This document shows, piece after piece, positions 34,920 through 45,400 of a stretch of DNA of 64,000 nt (the first letter of the stretch is position 1; every line of letters begins with the position of its first letter). Source of the DNA: UBA9339 sp964535195 (GTDB lineage Bacteria; Pseudomonadota; Gammaproteobacteria; UBA9339). Under the pieces are notes generated by a model. It saw only the letters and a program-made list of their open reading frames with translations. It did not search any database and was not told the DNA's origin. The stretch covers positions 186,001 through 250,000 of the forward strand of contig CAZHSI010000001.1 in NCBI GenBank assembly GCA_964535195.1. The letters are read 5' to 3'. A program made the translations under genes and the position numbers.

Positions 34920-36849
34920 TTGTACAGCTACCATAATCATCCAGAAGGGTAAATATATGACAATAATTTAATAGCAGAGAGTTTTCTTTATCCTTATATT
35001 TAGCAAAAGCAACAGTTAGTGCAATAGGCCCTGTTCTCATTATTACTCCCATATCCCACTGTCGTGGAAATCTGAAATAATTTATTTTGTTACTTTGATA
35101 AGCTGTATCACTTTCAAAAACAGACGTAGTATTTCTGTATATCAAGTCCAAGTAACCCTTCATGATTGCGCCATATTGTTTAGACGCAAGGAAAGCGTTA
35201 CCTAATCTATAATCCATACGCGGCGGTCTTTCAACCCCAAAAAATGAATCGTATTTATATGCTAGCTCTTGAATTTTCGCAAGATCAGTTATTTCATAGT
35301 CTCCATCTATATAAACTCCGCCATATAGAAATTCAACCAAGGCTCTGTAGATATCAGCAGCAGAACCATAATCTTTTTTTGTTGTATAGAACTTAACCAA
35401 ATTAAATAAATCCACATATTGAGAATATTCTTCTTTGGATATTTTGCCATTATTTTGGGCAATTGCTAATTCTGCTTCTAAATCATCCAGAGACCTGATG
35501 ATTGCCCCGTATCTCTCAAGTTCTGTAAACACATCTTCGGGCAATTTGCTTTTATCATTAACCCAAAATATTTTTTCCCAACTATCTTTTTCGCGATCAT
35601 TATTTTTTAAAAACCGTAAAACCTGTGCATTATTTGTGGCAAAAAAAGTTTTGGCTTTGGTTTTATCCTCTACATCCGTAACCCAAACGAAATGTAGTTT
35701 TTTCGGAATCTTGAGTCCACTTTCGGCGCTTGTTTTGTTTTTTAAAGCCTCATCCAAGGATAGTGATGAGCTTTTCAATTGGCTTCTTGTGCATTCTCCT
35801 ATCTTACATAACTTTTCTTGTTGAAAAATATTTTCCAAATCATAGTCATAAAATAAATAGCCCCGTTTGTTACTGTTGCTTAAATTACTAGGGATGTTTG
35901 CTCTTGTGTTATCTTTCAGGAAAAAATTGTTATTATAAGCTTCATACATCCTTGCCACATCTTTTCCACCAATCATTAATGGAGTTGGAGATGATGGTAA
36001 TATGGGTGTTATTCTATATTCTTTTTTTTCGTTGGATATGGATGATAAATTGCTATTTCCACTGCTAATAGTTATTCGACATTCTTTTGTGGTTTTTAAT
36101 GCTAGCAATTTTACTTTACAGGTTTCTCCTGGTAGCAAAACACCTCCTGAAGTAAACGCACATGTAGTTTGTGTTAAGTCTATATCTAGCGATGCATCAG
36201 CTCCAGAACCACAGTTACTGGTATCAATATCTACATTAGTAATTACTCGATTACCATCGTTGGTTATTTGATAATCTAAGTCTGATATTTGTGTAACGTT
36301 AGTTTCTAATGATACAACCGTTATCGTGTCAGACATTATCGCATTAGTTGTTCCCTCATAGAAGAATTCTACCGTAGTATCTCCATCGGTCAAAGTTTCA
36401 ATTTTTATTTTTAATGAGATATCTCGCGACTTTCTTCCCATGATTGTATAGCGTTCAGATTTTTTTACACCTTTTGCATTGCTCAACTTTACAACAACCA
36501 TTGTTTCGTTATTTTTTTCATTGGTGAGTCTATAGTTAAAAGTTTTTTCGACGTTTAACTGAATAAAGTTTTCACTAAAAAGTTTTGTTATGCTGACTTG
36601 CGGTTCCTTCGCTTCTCTTTCCCGTACTAAGCTCTCTGTTTCTGCTGCTTTTCTTACATCCTCTTCTTTTTTTAATCTGTCTATTTCTACTGCTTTTCTT
36701 GTTTCTTCTATTTTTAATTCTCCAGCTTCTGCTGGGGGGTGGCTGTGATTATTATCTTTACTACTATTCCCACTGCCACCGCAGCCAAATAAGCTGCTGA
36801 TAATTATAGCAATAAATAAAATCTTAACTCTAGAATTAAATTTTTTCAT
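34864..36849 (-). CDS. Lipoprotein with TcdA/TcdB-like DXD glycosyltransferase domain
   Basis: 661 residues from the ATG at 36849 (AAGGAAGG upstream). A signal peptide with lipobox LFGC is followed by a charged Glu/Lys/Arg-rich segment (35-85) and a beta-rich domain (about 90-290). The C-terminal sugar-transferase domain (about 385-600) starts IPKKLHFVWV and has AADIYRALVEFLYGGVYIDG followed by D. The DGD is the metal/UDP-sugar DXD motif of clostridial glucosylating toxins and OCH1-like enzymes. A host-protein target is an inference. The first gene after tRNA-Lys. Its 3' end is duplicated near 41.5 kb. Confidence 0.8.
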   Translation of the reverse strand: MKKFNSRVKILFIAIIISSLFGCGGSGNSSKDNNHSHPPAEAGELKIEETRKAVEIDRLKKEEDVRKAAETESLVREREAKEPQVSITKLFSENFIQLNVEKTFNYRLTNEKNNETMVVVKLSNAKGVKKSERYTIMGRKSRDISLKIKIETLTDGDTTVEFFYEGTTNAIMSDTITVVSLETNVTQISDLDYQITNDGNRVITNVDIDTSNCGSGADASLDIDLTQTTCAFTSGGVLLPGETCKVKLLALKTTKECRITISSGNSNLSSISNEKKEYRITPILPSSPTPLMIGGKDVARMYEAYNNNFFLKDNTRANIPSNLSNSNKRGYLFYDYDLENIFQQEKLCKIGECTRSQLKSSSLSLDEALKNKTSAESGLKIPKKLHFVWVTDVEDKTKAKTFFATNNAQVLRFLKNNDREKDSWEKIFWVNDKSKLPEDVFTELERYGAIIRSLDDLEAELAIAQNNGKISKEEYSQYVDLFNLVKFYTTKKDYGSAADIYRALVEFLYGGVYIDGDYEITDLAKIQELAYKYDSFFGVERPPRMDYRLGNAFLASKQYGAIMKGYLDLIYRNTTSVFESDTAYQSNKINYFRFPRQWDMGVIMRTGPIALTVAFAKYKDKENSLLLNYCHIFTLLDDYGSCTTQQAVGNHLFAASWAYSV

Positions 36850-36960
36850 ATTTTCTACCTTCCTTGTAAATAAAATTAGCAAATGATTGTTAAAATAACC
36901 TTAAAGTGACTGTTGCAGGGCAATCGCATGAAATTTAACGTGTTAATACCTTTAGAAGGT

Positions 36961-37170
36961 GGTTCATATCCCATGCTGCTTAAGGAGCTTGGTTTGTATA
37001 CCCCCTTGAAAGAGAATTCTGTCTTTATTAACATTAAAGCTATCTTGCATACTAAAGAGAAGTTTTCTGCAGCATCACCAATACGTGCTCGGGATTCATC
37101 CTTGCGAAAGCCAACGTCTAAACACTAGTGAAGATTATTTTCAATCGACCAATGTTGCATGCGATTGCCC
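36961..37170 (-). pseudogene. ISAs1-family transposase remnant (C-terminal part)
   Basis: The minus strand reads GNRMQHWSIENNLH, a stop, then CLDVGFRKDESRARIGDAAE and NFSLVCKIALMLIKTE. This matches the HWxIENxLHWxLDVxFxED...N pattern and ending of ISAs1/IS4-like transposases. An in-frame TAG and the missing N terminus show it is dead. Confidence 0.75.
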
Positions 37171-37706
37171 TGGTGGGTATAAGCAACCAAGCTTGATTTA
37201 ATTGTTCCTTAGTGTATTTTTTTTGAAAAAATGTTTTAATATATGATAACTGAAACGAAGCGCCTTTGGCGACACCTGCTGAATTACAACCTGCAAGCTC
37301 TAATTCTAGCAAAATTTTAATCTCTATACCCAAAGCAGCAGCCGCAGCTACAACATCTGCAGCCATTACTATGGACCAATTGAGTAACGCATTGGTCAAT
37401 GTAAAGATACATGCCCAGTAATTTAAAATCCTTGCTTAGTTTAAAAGCATGATAAATTTATGGTTAAGTACAATATACATAAGTTTTGTTTTCGTGGGAC
37501 TTTTGCATGTATTGGTTTAACCAAGGTATCTGGTCGTGACACAAGAGGTTAAATTTAAGTTAAAGTGTCAGTGTCAGGAAGAATGAACCTGTTGTTGTAA
37601 TATGAAAATCTGTACGGTAGTTGTATGTTAGTTGTTGGGATATAATTGGCTTGATTTTTATTAGAGTCTATAGTTTTTATTAATATTGGAATGAGGATGA
37701 GTAAGT
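37171..37706. other. Gene-free stretch after the transposase remnant
   Basis: About 535 bp of apparently decayed DNA. An Ala-rich open frame on the minus strand (37118-37399) partly overlaps the transposase remnant and has no recognisable domain. I see no RNA gene. A GTGGGACTTTTGC motif near 37496 recurs as GCGGGACTTTTGC near 41339. Confidence 0.4.
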
Positions 37707-38912
37707 ATGACCCATAATGATTTACAACTTTTAATTAGGGAAAGTGAGGGTCTAACCGTTGAATTTAAGGAAAAGTACTCCTCTAAAATTGTTCAGGACA
37801 TGGCCGCCTTTGCTAATACCAAGGGTGGGTATATCTTATTAGGTGTAGACGACAACTGTAATAGCAAAGGCGAAACACTTACTAACAAAATGAAGGCTGA
37901 AATAGTTGATCTTGCATGAAACAGTGAACCAAGCATCTTTCTTAAAAGCATCAAACAAGTTGACAAGATGGTGGTTATTGAAGTTATGGTAGGTGATGAA
38001 AAACCTTATAGCTGTTCAGCTGGGTATTATCGCAGATTAAATACTGTTTCCAAAAAGAAATTTATCTTATATATAAAAACACAACAGCAACCTCCTTTGA
38101 AGGGCAAGTTAACAAAGATGTTTTGTGGAGTGATATATCAAAAGGAAAAATAAAAAATTTTTTTAAAGAAGCTGGCATTTACGTAAATAAAATCCTACCA
38201 CAAGAAATTTTGTCTAGTCTCAACCTAGCAAAAAATGCAACTATAAAAAATGCTGGCATATTGTTTTTTGCAAAACAACCAAGAGATTTTAATTTACAGT
38301 GTCAATTAACGAAGCAATTATATTTTTGCAAAAACACCTTAATGTAAAAAGTGAAATAAAAGGAGTGAATAGAAAAGATATTTGTGAAATTCCACTAGAA
38401 GCATTACGTGAAGCTGTAGCCAATGCGATTATTCATCGAGATATAGCATACGTGGTACCAGATCATGGTTGAGGTGCATCAGGATAGGATGGTGATTAGC
38501 AACTCAGGCGGTCTTATGGTCGGCTTAGATACCAGATTTTTGGCAGATATTTCTGTAGGAGGGAATGAGTTAATTACTGATATGTTTGCTCGTATGGACA
38601 AAGTTGAGCGAATGGAAACTGGAATAAGCCGGATGCGTGTTATAAAAAGTGGTGGGTGTCCCCGGGCTAAAATTTACTAGCGATCTTTTTTTTACTATAA
38701 CTTTTAAGTGACTAGTGCTACCCTCCCAAAGTTCGGAGAAAGTGTCGGAGAAGATTTTAGGACTCATAAGACAAGATAAAAACATTAGCTCCAAAAAGAT
38801 TGCCGAGATTCTAGGGTTCGTGCTCCGTTCCGTTGAAAGAAAAATAGCCGCCATGAAAGCGAGTGGGCATCTAAAGCGTGTTGGATCGCTAAAGCTGGAT
38901 ATTGGGAAATAG
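37707..38912 (+). pseudogene. Decayed Schlafen/AlbA_2-domain ATP-binding regulator
   Basis: The pieces together match the family of AlbA_2 (Schlafen) domain proteins with a GHKL-like ATPase and winged helix. The N-terminal GLTVEFKEKYSSK...AAFANTKGGYILLGVDD is followed by a TGA at 37917. The same frame continues to about 38100, then a frameshift (GAGILFFAKQPRDF-like segment), another frameshift, the REAVANAIIHRDIAY and DRMVISNSGGL parts, and finally a winged-helix end (KIAEILGFVLRSVERKIAAM) in a third frame. At least one stop and three frame changes make it a pseudogene. Confidence 0.85.
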
Positions 38913-38999
38913 ATTGATCCTTGTGATCTCACCAGGATTCACGGCTCTAATAATTTAGCTTCTTTTGGGTAATATAAACTAACGATGAGGAAAATATAG

Positions 39000-41297
39000 A
39001 TGCACATTAATAAGATCGTTATTAGAATAATATTTATATTTATAATATCTTGTATGCTTCTTATTACCACAGTGTCTTTTGCCATGCCGCATCTAACGGG
39101 AAGACAACTAAAAGCCATTCTTAATGAGCATGAAGATCTCAAAACATTTACGCGTAAGTTATACGCTTTATTTGCAAAAACAAATCTTGATAGACGTACT
39201 TATAGCAGAAGCTTGGAAGACAGAAGATTAGATGCTTTTGCGCGATTATTAGTAGGCAATGAAACTTGTGCTGCTGTGGCATTTGATGGAGAACATATAA
39301 TTATATCTACAAATCAAGAGAGTCATCCTGGAGGCGTGGTTGATTTTGAGCATGAAATGGAGTTTCTTCCGCCGCTAACAGGGGAGATTTATTTGCCGAG
39401 GGGTATACCTATTAGAAGCAAAATAAGTACAACTGGCACTATGATATACTCGTCTTATCGCCCTGGAAAATTGCCGAATGGCACAGCAGCAGCTTTTTCA
39501 TCAAGCGGCATTGTTTTTACTTCTAATGGAGATATATTATTTTACCCAACCGTACAGGCTATTGGTATCGATGGTAGACCAGCTGCATTTCCAAATGAGG
39601 CGGTAGAAGAAGGAAAAGAACCAATTGTAGTTTTACCAAATCAATATGAAACTATAAATATAGATAGTTTAAGTCAGAGAGTAAGAGTTCTTCTTAAACA
39701 TTTATCTTATGTAACTACTTATACAGGAACAGATGAAATAGAGTTATATAATAGTAGAGAAAAAGTATTAGGATATTCACTGATATATGAAACCTTAAAA
39801 TTGTATCCTAATGCAGATCCTAATGAGATTGCGTATTTTGTAACATATATTAATAGATATTTTTGGGATTTTACCCGTAAATATCCAAATGCTGATTATG
39901 CAAAAATAAAGGAATGGTGGGGAGCGATTATTGAAGATCTTGAAAACAAGCGCATTAAAAAACCTGACTTTATAAAAGATGCGTATGAAGATGAAGAGAC
40001 AAAAGGGATTGCTTTAAGGCTTTGCGAGGAACATAAAGGTGATGAAGAATATGCGGCGCTTGCCAAGCAAATAAGAGAAGGAAAATTACGTGACATTCAG
40101 GATGATAAATTTATAAAATTTGCTTTCCAGTATTTTGTCGATTTAAAAAAATTGGAAGATTATTTTAGAGAAGGAAAGGGAAGGCTGGTTTCTCTGTTGT
40201 CCCAACAACATTCTCCTAAAATGGAAGATTTGGCCATTATTCTGGACGAAGATGAAGAGGGTATACATGCAGAGATGCGAGTATTTTTATATCTATTAGA
40301 ACGCTTGTCGCCAGGTATTCCTATCTCAGCTATTCCTTACATAGCGACATCTAAGCTGTGTTGTGCTCATTGTAATTTAGTAATGGCCCTATTGGGCATA
40401 AAAACTAATGGTAGACAAAGAAATATATTTTCCCCATGGCCATTAGCTGAAAAAATTAGGACAAATGAAAATATTGTAGAAAAGTTACTTGGCAAGCTAT
40501 ATCCAGAATATTGTCGGCTAAAAGGCGAAAAGATTACGTCTCCTTCTGGTATACAGGGGTGGTCGGGTAATGCAGAGCCTACAAAAGCTGATGCGGTATG
40601 GCTAATTCTACAGTCACTAGGAGCCTTAGGTGATAAAGACTTGCAGCGTCTTGATATTGCCAAACAACAACTGCGAAGCTCTAAAAGAGTCATTCCTGAT
40701 GAGTCAGACAATGAAGATGGTGAGTATTTTGATGACACAATAGATTCAGAGGCTTCAGGCACTGGTTATCATAAAATTGGTAATTGTCTTTTTGATGCTA
40801 TTGCGGAAATAACAGGCATAGATGGAGTAGAATTGAGAAGAAGAGCTGTGCGACATATTAAAGGTGATGCTGAATTGCGAAACTTAATTGAGGCGGCAAT
40901 TGATGCCAGAGATGAACGAGATTTTTTAGTTATTGTAACAGGTGATGAGGTGATGTATGAAAGTTTTGGAAGATACATTTACTTGATGGGTCAGGATCAA
41001 ACCTGGGGAACAAATACAGAATTGATGGCTTTAGCGCGCAATCTTCGTCGTTCTGTACGAGTATACCATTACGATGAGCATAGGCTACTGTATGTAGAAG
41101 AGATCCCTTCGCGGGCTTTTATAGAAACAGGTGGACCAATAGAATTAGATCTTACTGATAACCACTATACAGCCCATGCTGCTACAATATCTGAAGGAAA
41201 GTTACAACAATATAAACAGTATGTAGAAGAGGCTATATTTAATGGAATGCTAACGATAGGCATAATTAGATCGATGTTAGAGCCTATAAAAAAATAA
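39000..41297 (+). CDS. Secreted deaminase-like plus OTU-protease-like protein (effector candidate)
   Basis: 765 residues with an N-terminal signal peptide (about 1-29, cut near VSFA). The middle holds a nucleic-acid-deaminase signature: IHAEMRVFLYLLERL, with HAE supplying the zinc His and catalytic Glu, and about 25 residues on IATSKLCCAHCN with the CxxC pair. This pattern resembles OTT_1508-like deaminases. The C-terminal 190 residues match the OTU cysteine-protease fold: HKIGNCLFDAIAEITG (catalytic Cys), QTWGTNTELMALARNLRRSV and NHYTAH (catalytic His). OTU enzymes cleave ubiquitin chains, so the target is probably in a eukaryotic host. Ribosome binding site GAGGA. No immunity gene is evident next to it. 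Confidence 0.8.
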   Translation: MHINKIVIRIIFIFIISCMLLITTVSFAMPHLTGRQLKAILNEHEDLKTFTRKLYALFAKTNLDRRTYSRSLEDRRLDAFARLLVGNETCAAVAFDGEHIIISTNQESHPGGVVDFEHEMEFLPPLTGEIYLPRGIPIRSKISTTGTMIYSSYRPGKLPNGTAAAFSSSGIVFTSNGDILFYPTVQAIGIDGRPAAFPNEAVEEGKEPIVVLPNQYETINIDSLSQRVRVLLKHLSYVTTYTGTDEIELYNSREKVLGYSLIYETLKLYPNADPNEIAYFVTYINRYFWDFTRKYPNADYAKIKEWWGAIIEDLENKRIKKPDFIKDAYEDEETKGIALRLCEEHKGDEEYAALAKQIREGKLRDIQDDKFIKFAFQYFVDLKKLEDYFREGKGRLVSLLSQQHSPKMEDLAIILDEDEEGIHAEMRVFLYLLERLSPGIPISAIPYIATSKLCCAHCNLVMALLGIKTNGRQRNIFSPWPLAEKIRTNENIVEKLLGKLYPEYCRLKGEKITSPSGIQGWSGNAEPTKADAVWLILQSLGALGDKDLQRLDIAKQQLRSSKRVIPDESDNEDGEYFDDTIDSEASGTGYHKIGNCLFDAIAEITGIDGVELRRRAVRHIKGDAELRNLIEAAIDARDERDFLVIVTGDEVMYESFGRYIYLMGQDQTWGTNTELMALARNLRRSVRVYHYDEHRLLYVEEIPSRAFIETGGPIELDLTDNHYTAHAATISEGKLQQYKQYVEEAIFNGMLTIGIIRSMLEPIKK

Positions 41298-41413
41298 ACG
41301 TTTGAAGCAAGAACAGGTTTAGAATTGGTTGAAGTTAGCGCGGGACTTTTGCGGGGATTAGTTGTATATTGTTGTACTTCGTTAGCCTGTGGTAGTCATG
41401 ACTTCCATACACG

Positions 41414-41555
41414 GCAACTAGCCAGCTCAATAATATTAAATTTAATTGCCTGCACAAACGAAATAATTTGTAAAGCACAATAGTTTACTAAGGTTTCTGT
41501 TACACAGAAGAAACCCATGATGCCGCAAATAAATGATTCCCAACGGTTTGCTGCT
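41414..41555 (-). pseudogene. 3' remnant of a second glycosyltransferase gene (direct repeat copy 2)
   Basis: Read on the minus strand the end encodes QQTVGNHLFAASWVSSV then stop, against QQAVGNHLFAASWAYSV then stop at the end of the 34864 gene. The homology continues downstream of the stop. Only about the last 18 codons remain; the rest of the gene is gone. Confidence 0.75.
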
Positions 41556-41686
41556 GCCTCATGCCCCATTTCCGTAAATTTTTGACCCCAGTAATTTGAT
41601 CATCCACATGCTTCTCTTCCTATCAAACACCGAGGCAATTAATTAATAAGTTCTAGTAACATATTTTTTTGTTATCGTTTTATTAA

Positions 41687-41767
41687 TTACCTTTTTCCTA
41701 TATGATCAACCTTATGTGCCGGAAAAACGTTTTTTGCAATATCTATACCTAATGTTGTAATATTCAT
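41687..41767 (-). pseudogene. IS110-family transposase N-terminal remnant
   Basis: The minus strand from 41767 reads MNITTLGIDIAKNVFPAHKV then DHIGKR and a stop. MxxxxxGIDIAKxxF is the DEDD-transposase start of IS110/IS1111 elements. Only 27 codons survive. Confidence 0.8.
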
Positions 41768-41948
41768 GCTGGTTACCCCTAAAGATTTATTGAATAATAA
41801 TTATAATCATTATTCTGGCTATTTAAGAGCCGTTTTAATCATTAGGCAGGAAATTTTAACTTTGTCTTGACATTTTTAATATCTGAGCTTCAACGATGGA
41901 AGCTGAGGTGATTTTAGCTTATATATTTAGAATATTAGGAGAAAGCGT

Positions 41949-42275
41949 ATGATTACAAATCTATCTTCAGAACATATGCATTATATAACGGGAGGGGGAG
42001 TGTGCTTAAAAACAGTATTGTTTTCCGTATCATATACATGTGTCGCTACTGGTCTAGCATTACAGACGTTTGGTTATGCTTTGCATGTGAATTCACCATA
42101 TAGACCAGAAGTGGTAGGTGTAGGCGATAGTCCTACGATTCCTGCTGTTTCTGATAATAGATTTGTATTGAGACAAAGAACATGGGGTGTATCTTTTGCT
42201 ACAATTGGGTTTCTATTAAGTGCCGGAGGAGCTATTTTAATGTACATGGCTCCAACTGAACCAGAATGCAACTAA
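41949..42275 (+). CDS. Small two-helix membrane protein with double-glycine leader
   Basis: 108 residues with AGGAGA before the ATG. The N terminus ITNLSSEHMHYITGG fits the double-glycine leader pattern (LSxE...IxGG) of microcins and other peptides processed by peptidase-containing ABC transporters. Two hydrophobic segments follow (about 22-45 and 78-100). The stretch HVNSPY...LRQRTWGVSFATIGFLL recurs at the C terminus of the LVIVD protein at 47553-48860 (HVNSPY...LCQRTLGISIAIIGGFL). Function unknown; a secreted bacteriocin-like peptide is one possibility. No transporter gene is in the window. Confidence 0.65.
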   Translation: MITNLSSEHMHYITGGGVCLKTVLFSVSYTCVATGLALQTFGYALHVNSPYRPEVVGVGDSPTIPAVSDNRFVLRQRTWGVSFATIGFLLSAGGAILMYMAPTEPECN

Positions 42276-42462
42276 AAAATTTATCAAGAGATGGTTAATT
42301 TGTTTTGATACTAACTAAAGTTTTTTAAAATAAAAAAGTTGTTTCTGTAAATTTAGTTTTAATTACTATTTATAGTACATTTGTATTCTAGCAGTGCATG
42401 GTTTAAAACAAATCCTGGATCCAGGAATATAATGGAATTATGATTTTTTTGGGAGGTGAAAA

Positions 42463-45400
42463 GTGTATATAAATCTAAAAAATGCATTGTTGGTTTTAAC
42501 CTCATGGATCATTTTAAGTTTATTTTTATTTGGAAGTCAGACAACATTTGCTGCTATACCATCTGTCCCTGCGGGTGTTACGGCTACCGTGACATGTAAC
42601 TCAGTAACTGTTTCCTGGTCAGCGGTGAGTGGAGCAACAAGCTATAATGTTAGCATTAATGGGGATATAAGAAGTACTACGAGTACCTCATATACTTATA
42701 CAGGGCTTACCTCTGGGGCAAGCTATGATTATGCAGTTAGAGCGAATAATAGTGGTGGTTCAAGTGCATATAGCTCATCACGATCGATAACTACAATCTC
42801 TACACCTTCTGTTCCATCTGGCGTTACTGCGAGTTCTACGAGTAACTCAATAACTGTTTCTTGGTCTGCGGTTAGCGGAGCAACAAGTTATGATATAAGT
42901 GTTAATGGCGATGTAAGGAATACTACTAGTACTTCATATACCTACACAGGTTTATCTTCGGGGACAACTTATAGTTATGCAGTAAAAGCAAATAATAGTT
43001 GTGGTTCCAGCGCATATAGTTCATCTAAGTCAATAACTACAACGGTTTCGATTCCATCTGTCCCTGCGGGTGTTACGGCTACCGTGACATGTAATTCAGT
43101 AACTGTTTCCTGGTCAGCGGTTAGTGGAGCAACAAGCTATAATGTTAGCATTAATGGGGATATAAGAAGTACTACGANNNNNNNNNNNNNNNNNNNNNNN
43201 NNNNNNNNNNNNNNNNNNNNNNNNNNNNNNNNNNNNNNNNNNNNNNNNNNNNNNNNNNNNNNNNNNNNNNNNNNNNNCATCTAAGTCAATAACTACAACG
43301 GTTTCGATTCCATCTGTCCCTGCGGGTGTTACAGCTACCGTGACATGTAATTCAGTAACTGTTTCCTGGTCAGCAGTTAGTGGAGCAACAAGTTATGATG
43401 TCAGTGTTAATGGTGATGTAAGGAATACTACTAGCACTTCGTATACTTATACCGGATTATCAGCAGGTACAACCTATAGCTATGCAGTAAGGGCAAAAAA
43501 TGATAGTGGTTCTAGTTCATATAGCTCTGCTCAAGCAGTAACTACTTTACTTTCTATACCAACTAGCGTGACTGCAAGTTCTACAAGTAATTCAGTAACT
43601 GTATCATGGTCAGCGGTTAGTGGAGCAACAAGTTATGACGTCAGTGTTAATGGGGATGTAAGAAATACTACTAGTACTTCGTATACCTATATAGGTTTAA
43701 CATCGGGCACAACTTATAGTTATGCAGTAAGAGCAAAAAATAGCGGTGGTTCAAGTGGTTATAGTTCATCTCAATCAATAGTAACAAACGCGACCTCAAT
43801 ACCTTCTCTACCAACGGGAATTGCTGCGACGGCTACAAGCAGTACACTAATTATATATTGGAATGTGGTTAGTGGGGCAGCAAGTTACGATGTGAGTGTT
43901 AATGGAGATGTGAGAAATACTACTAGTGCCTCGTATACTTATACAGGCTTATCGGCAGGTACTACCTATAGTTATGCGGTAAGAGCGAAAAATAATGATG
44001 GTTCTAGTTCATATAGCTCTACCCAATCAATAACAACAATACCATCTACACCTACAGGAGTTATAGCAAGCGCAACGGATAATACCGTGACTATATCGTG
44101 GTCAGCGGTTAGTGGAGCAACCAGTTATGACGTCAGTGTTAATGGGGATGTAAGGAATACTGCTAGTACTTCGTATACCTATACAGGTTTATCATCGGGA
44201 ACAACTTATAGTTATGCAATAAGGGCAAAAAATAGTAGTGGCTTTAGTGCGTATAGCTCTGCTCAATCAATAGTAACTCCTTCTACATTTTCGGGTATTT
44301 CTATTCCATCTAATGTTACCGCAAGCGCTACGAGTAATTCAGTGACTGTAACGTGGTCAGGGGTTAGCGGAGCAACAAGTTACGATGTGAGTGTTAATGG
44401 TGATATAAGAAATACTACTAGTACTTCGTATACTTATACAGGTTTATCGGCAGGTACAGCTTATAGTTATGCAGTGAGGGCGAAAAACAATAATGATTCT
44501 AGTTCATATAGTACTTCTCAATCAATAACAACAATACCATCTGTGCCGACTGGAGTTATTGCTACTGCTAGCAGTAATTCAGTGACTGTATCGTGGTCAG
44601 CGGTTAGTGGAGCATCAAGTTATGATGTTAGTGTCAATGGAGATGTAAGAAGCACTAATGGAACTTCGTATACTTATACTGGGTTAACCTCAGGAACAAC
44701 TTATAGTTATGCAGTAAAAGCAAAAAATAGTAGTGGTTTTAGTGCGTATAGCCCTGCTCAATCATTAGTAACACCGGATCAAACACTTTCTGTGCCAACA
44801 GATGTTACTGCAACTGCTACAGCTGATACAATAACCATTTTTTGGAATGGAGTTGTTGGGGCAACAAATTACGATATTAGTGTTAATGGTGATGTGAGAA
44901 ACACCACAAATGCTTACTATACTTACACTGGATTAACATCAGGTATATCCTATACTTTTATGGTAAGAGCAAAGAATAGTAATGGCTCTAGTGCTTATAG
45001 TGCATCAAGGTCAATAACAACTGCAGTTCTAACTCCAACTGTTCCAACAGTAGTTACAGCTACCGCTACAAGTAACTCAGTTACTGTATCATGGGTTGCG
45101 GTTAGCGGAGTAACAAGTTATGATGTGAGTGTTAATGGCGACGTAAGAAATACTACTAGTACTTCTTATACTTATACGGGATTAGATTCGGATAAAGTTT
45201 ATAGTTATGCGGTAAGGGCAAATAACGATAATGGTTCGAGTGGCTATAGTTCACCTCAATCAATAGTGACAACAACTTTAATACCTTCGGTACCAGCAGG
45301 TATTTCTGCAACTGCAACAAGTGATTCAATAACTGTTTCATGGGTTGCAGTTAGTGAAGCAACAAACTACGATGTGAGTGTTAATGGTGATGTAAAAAAT

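Larger units (their letters stand above)
41298..41948. other. Spacer of remnants between the OTU gene and the small GG-leader gene
   Basis: Contains copy 2 of the glycosyltransferase 3'-end repeat (41414-41555), a GGGGTCAAAAATTTACGG-type tract on the minus strand (about 41565-41592) that may be an insertion-sequence end, an IS110-type transposase start (41687-41767), and an A/T-rich lead-in to the next gene. No intact gene. Confidence 0.55.

Noticed and set aside
37917..37919. TGA in the Schlafen-like gene as a recoded (selenocysteine) codon
   Set aside because: Further frameshifts downstream show ordinary decay, and the site is not a redox position.
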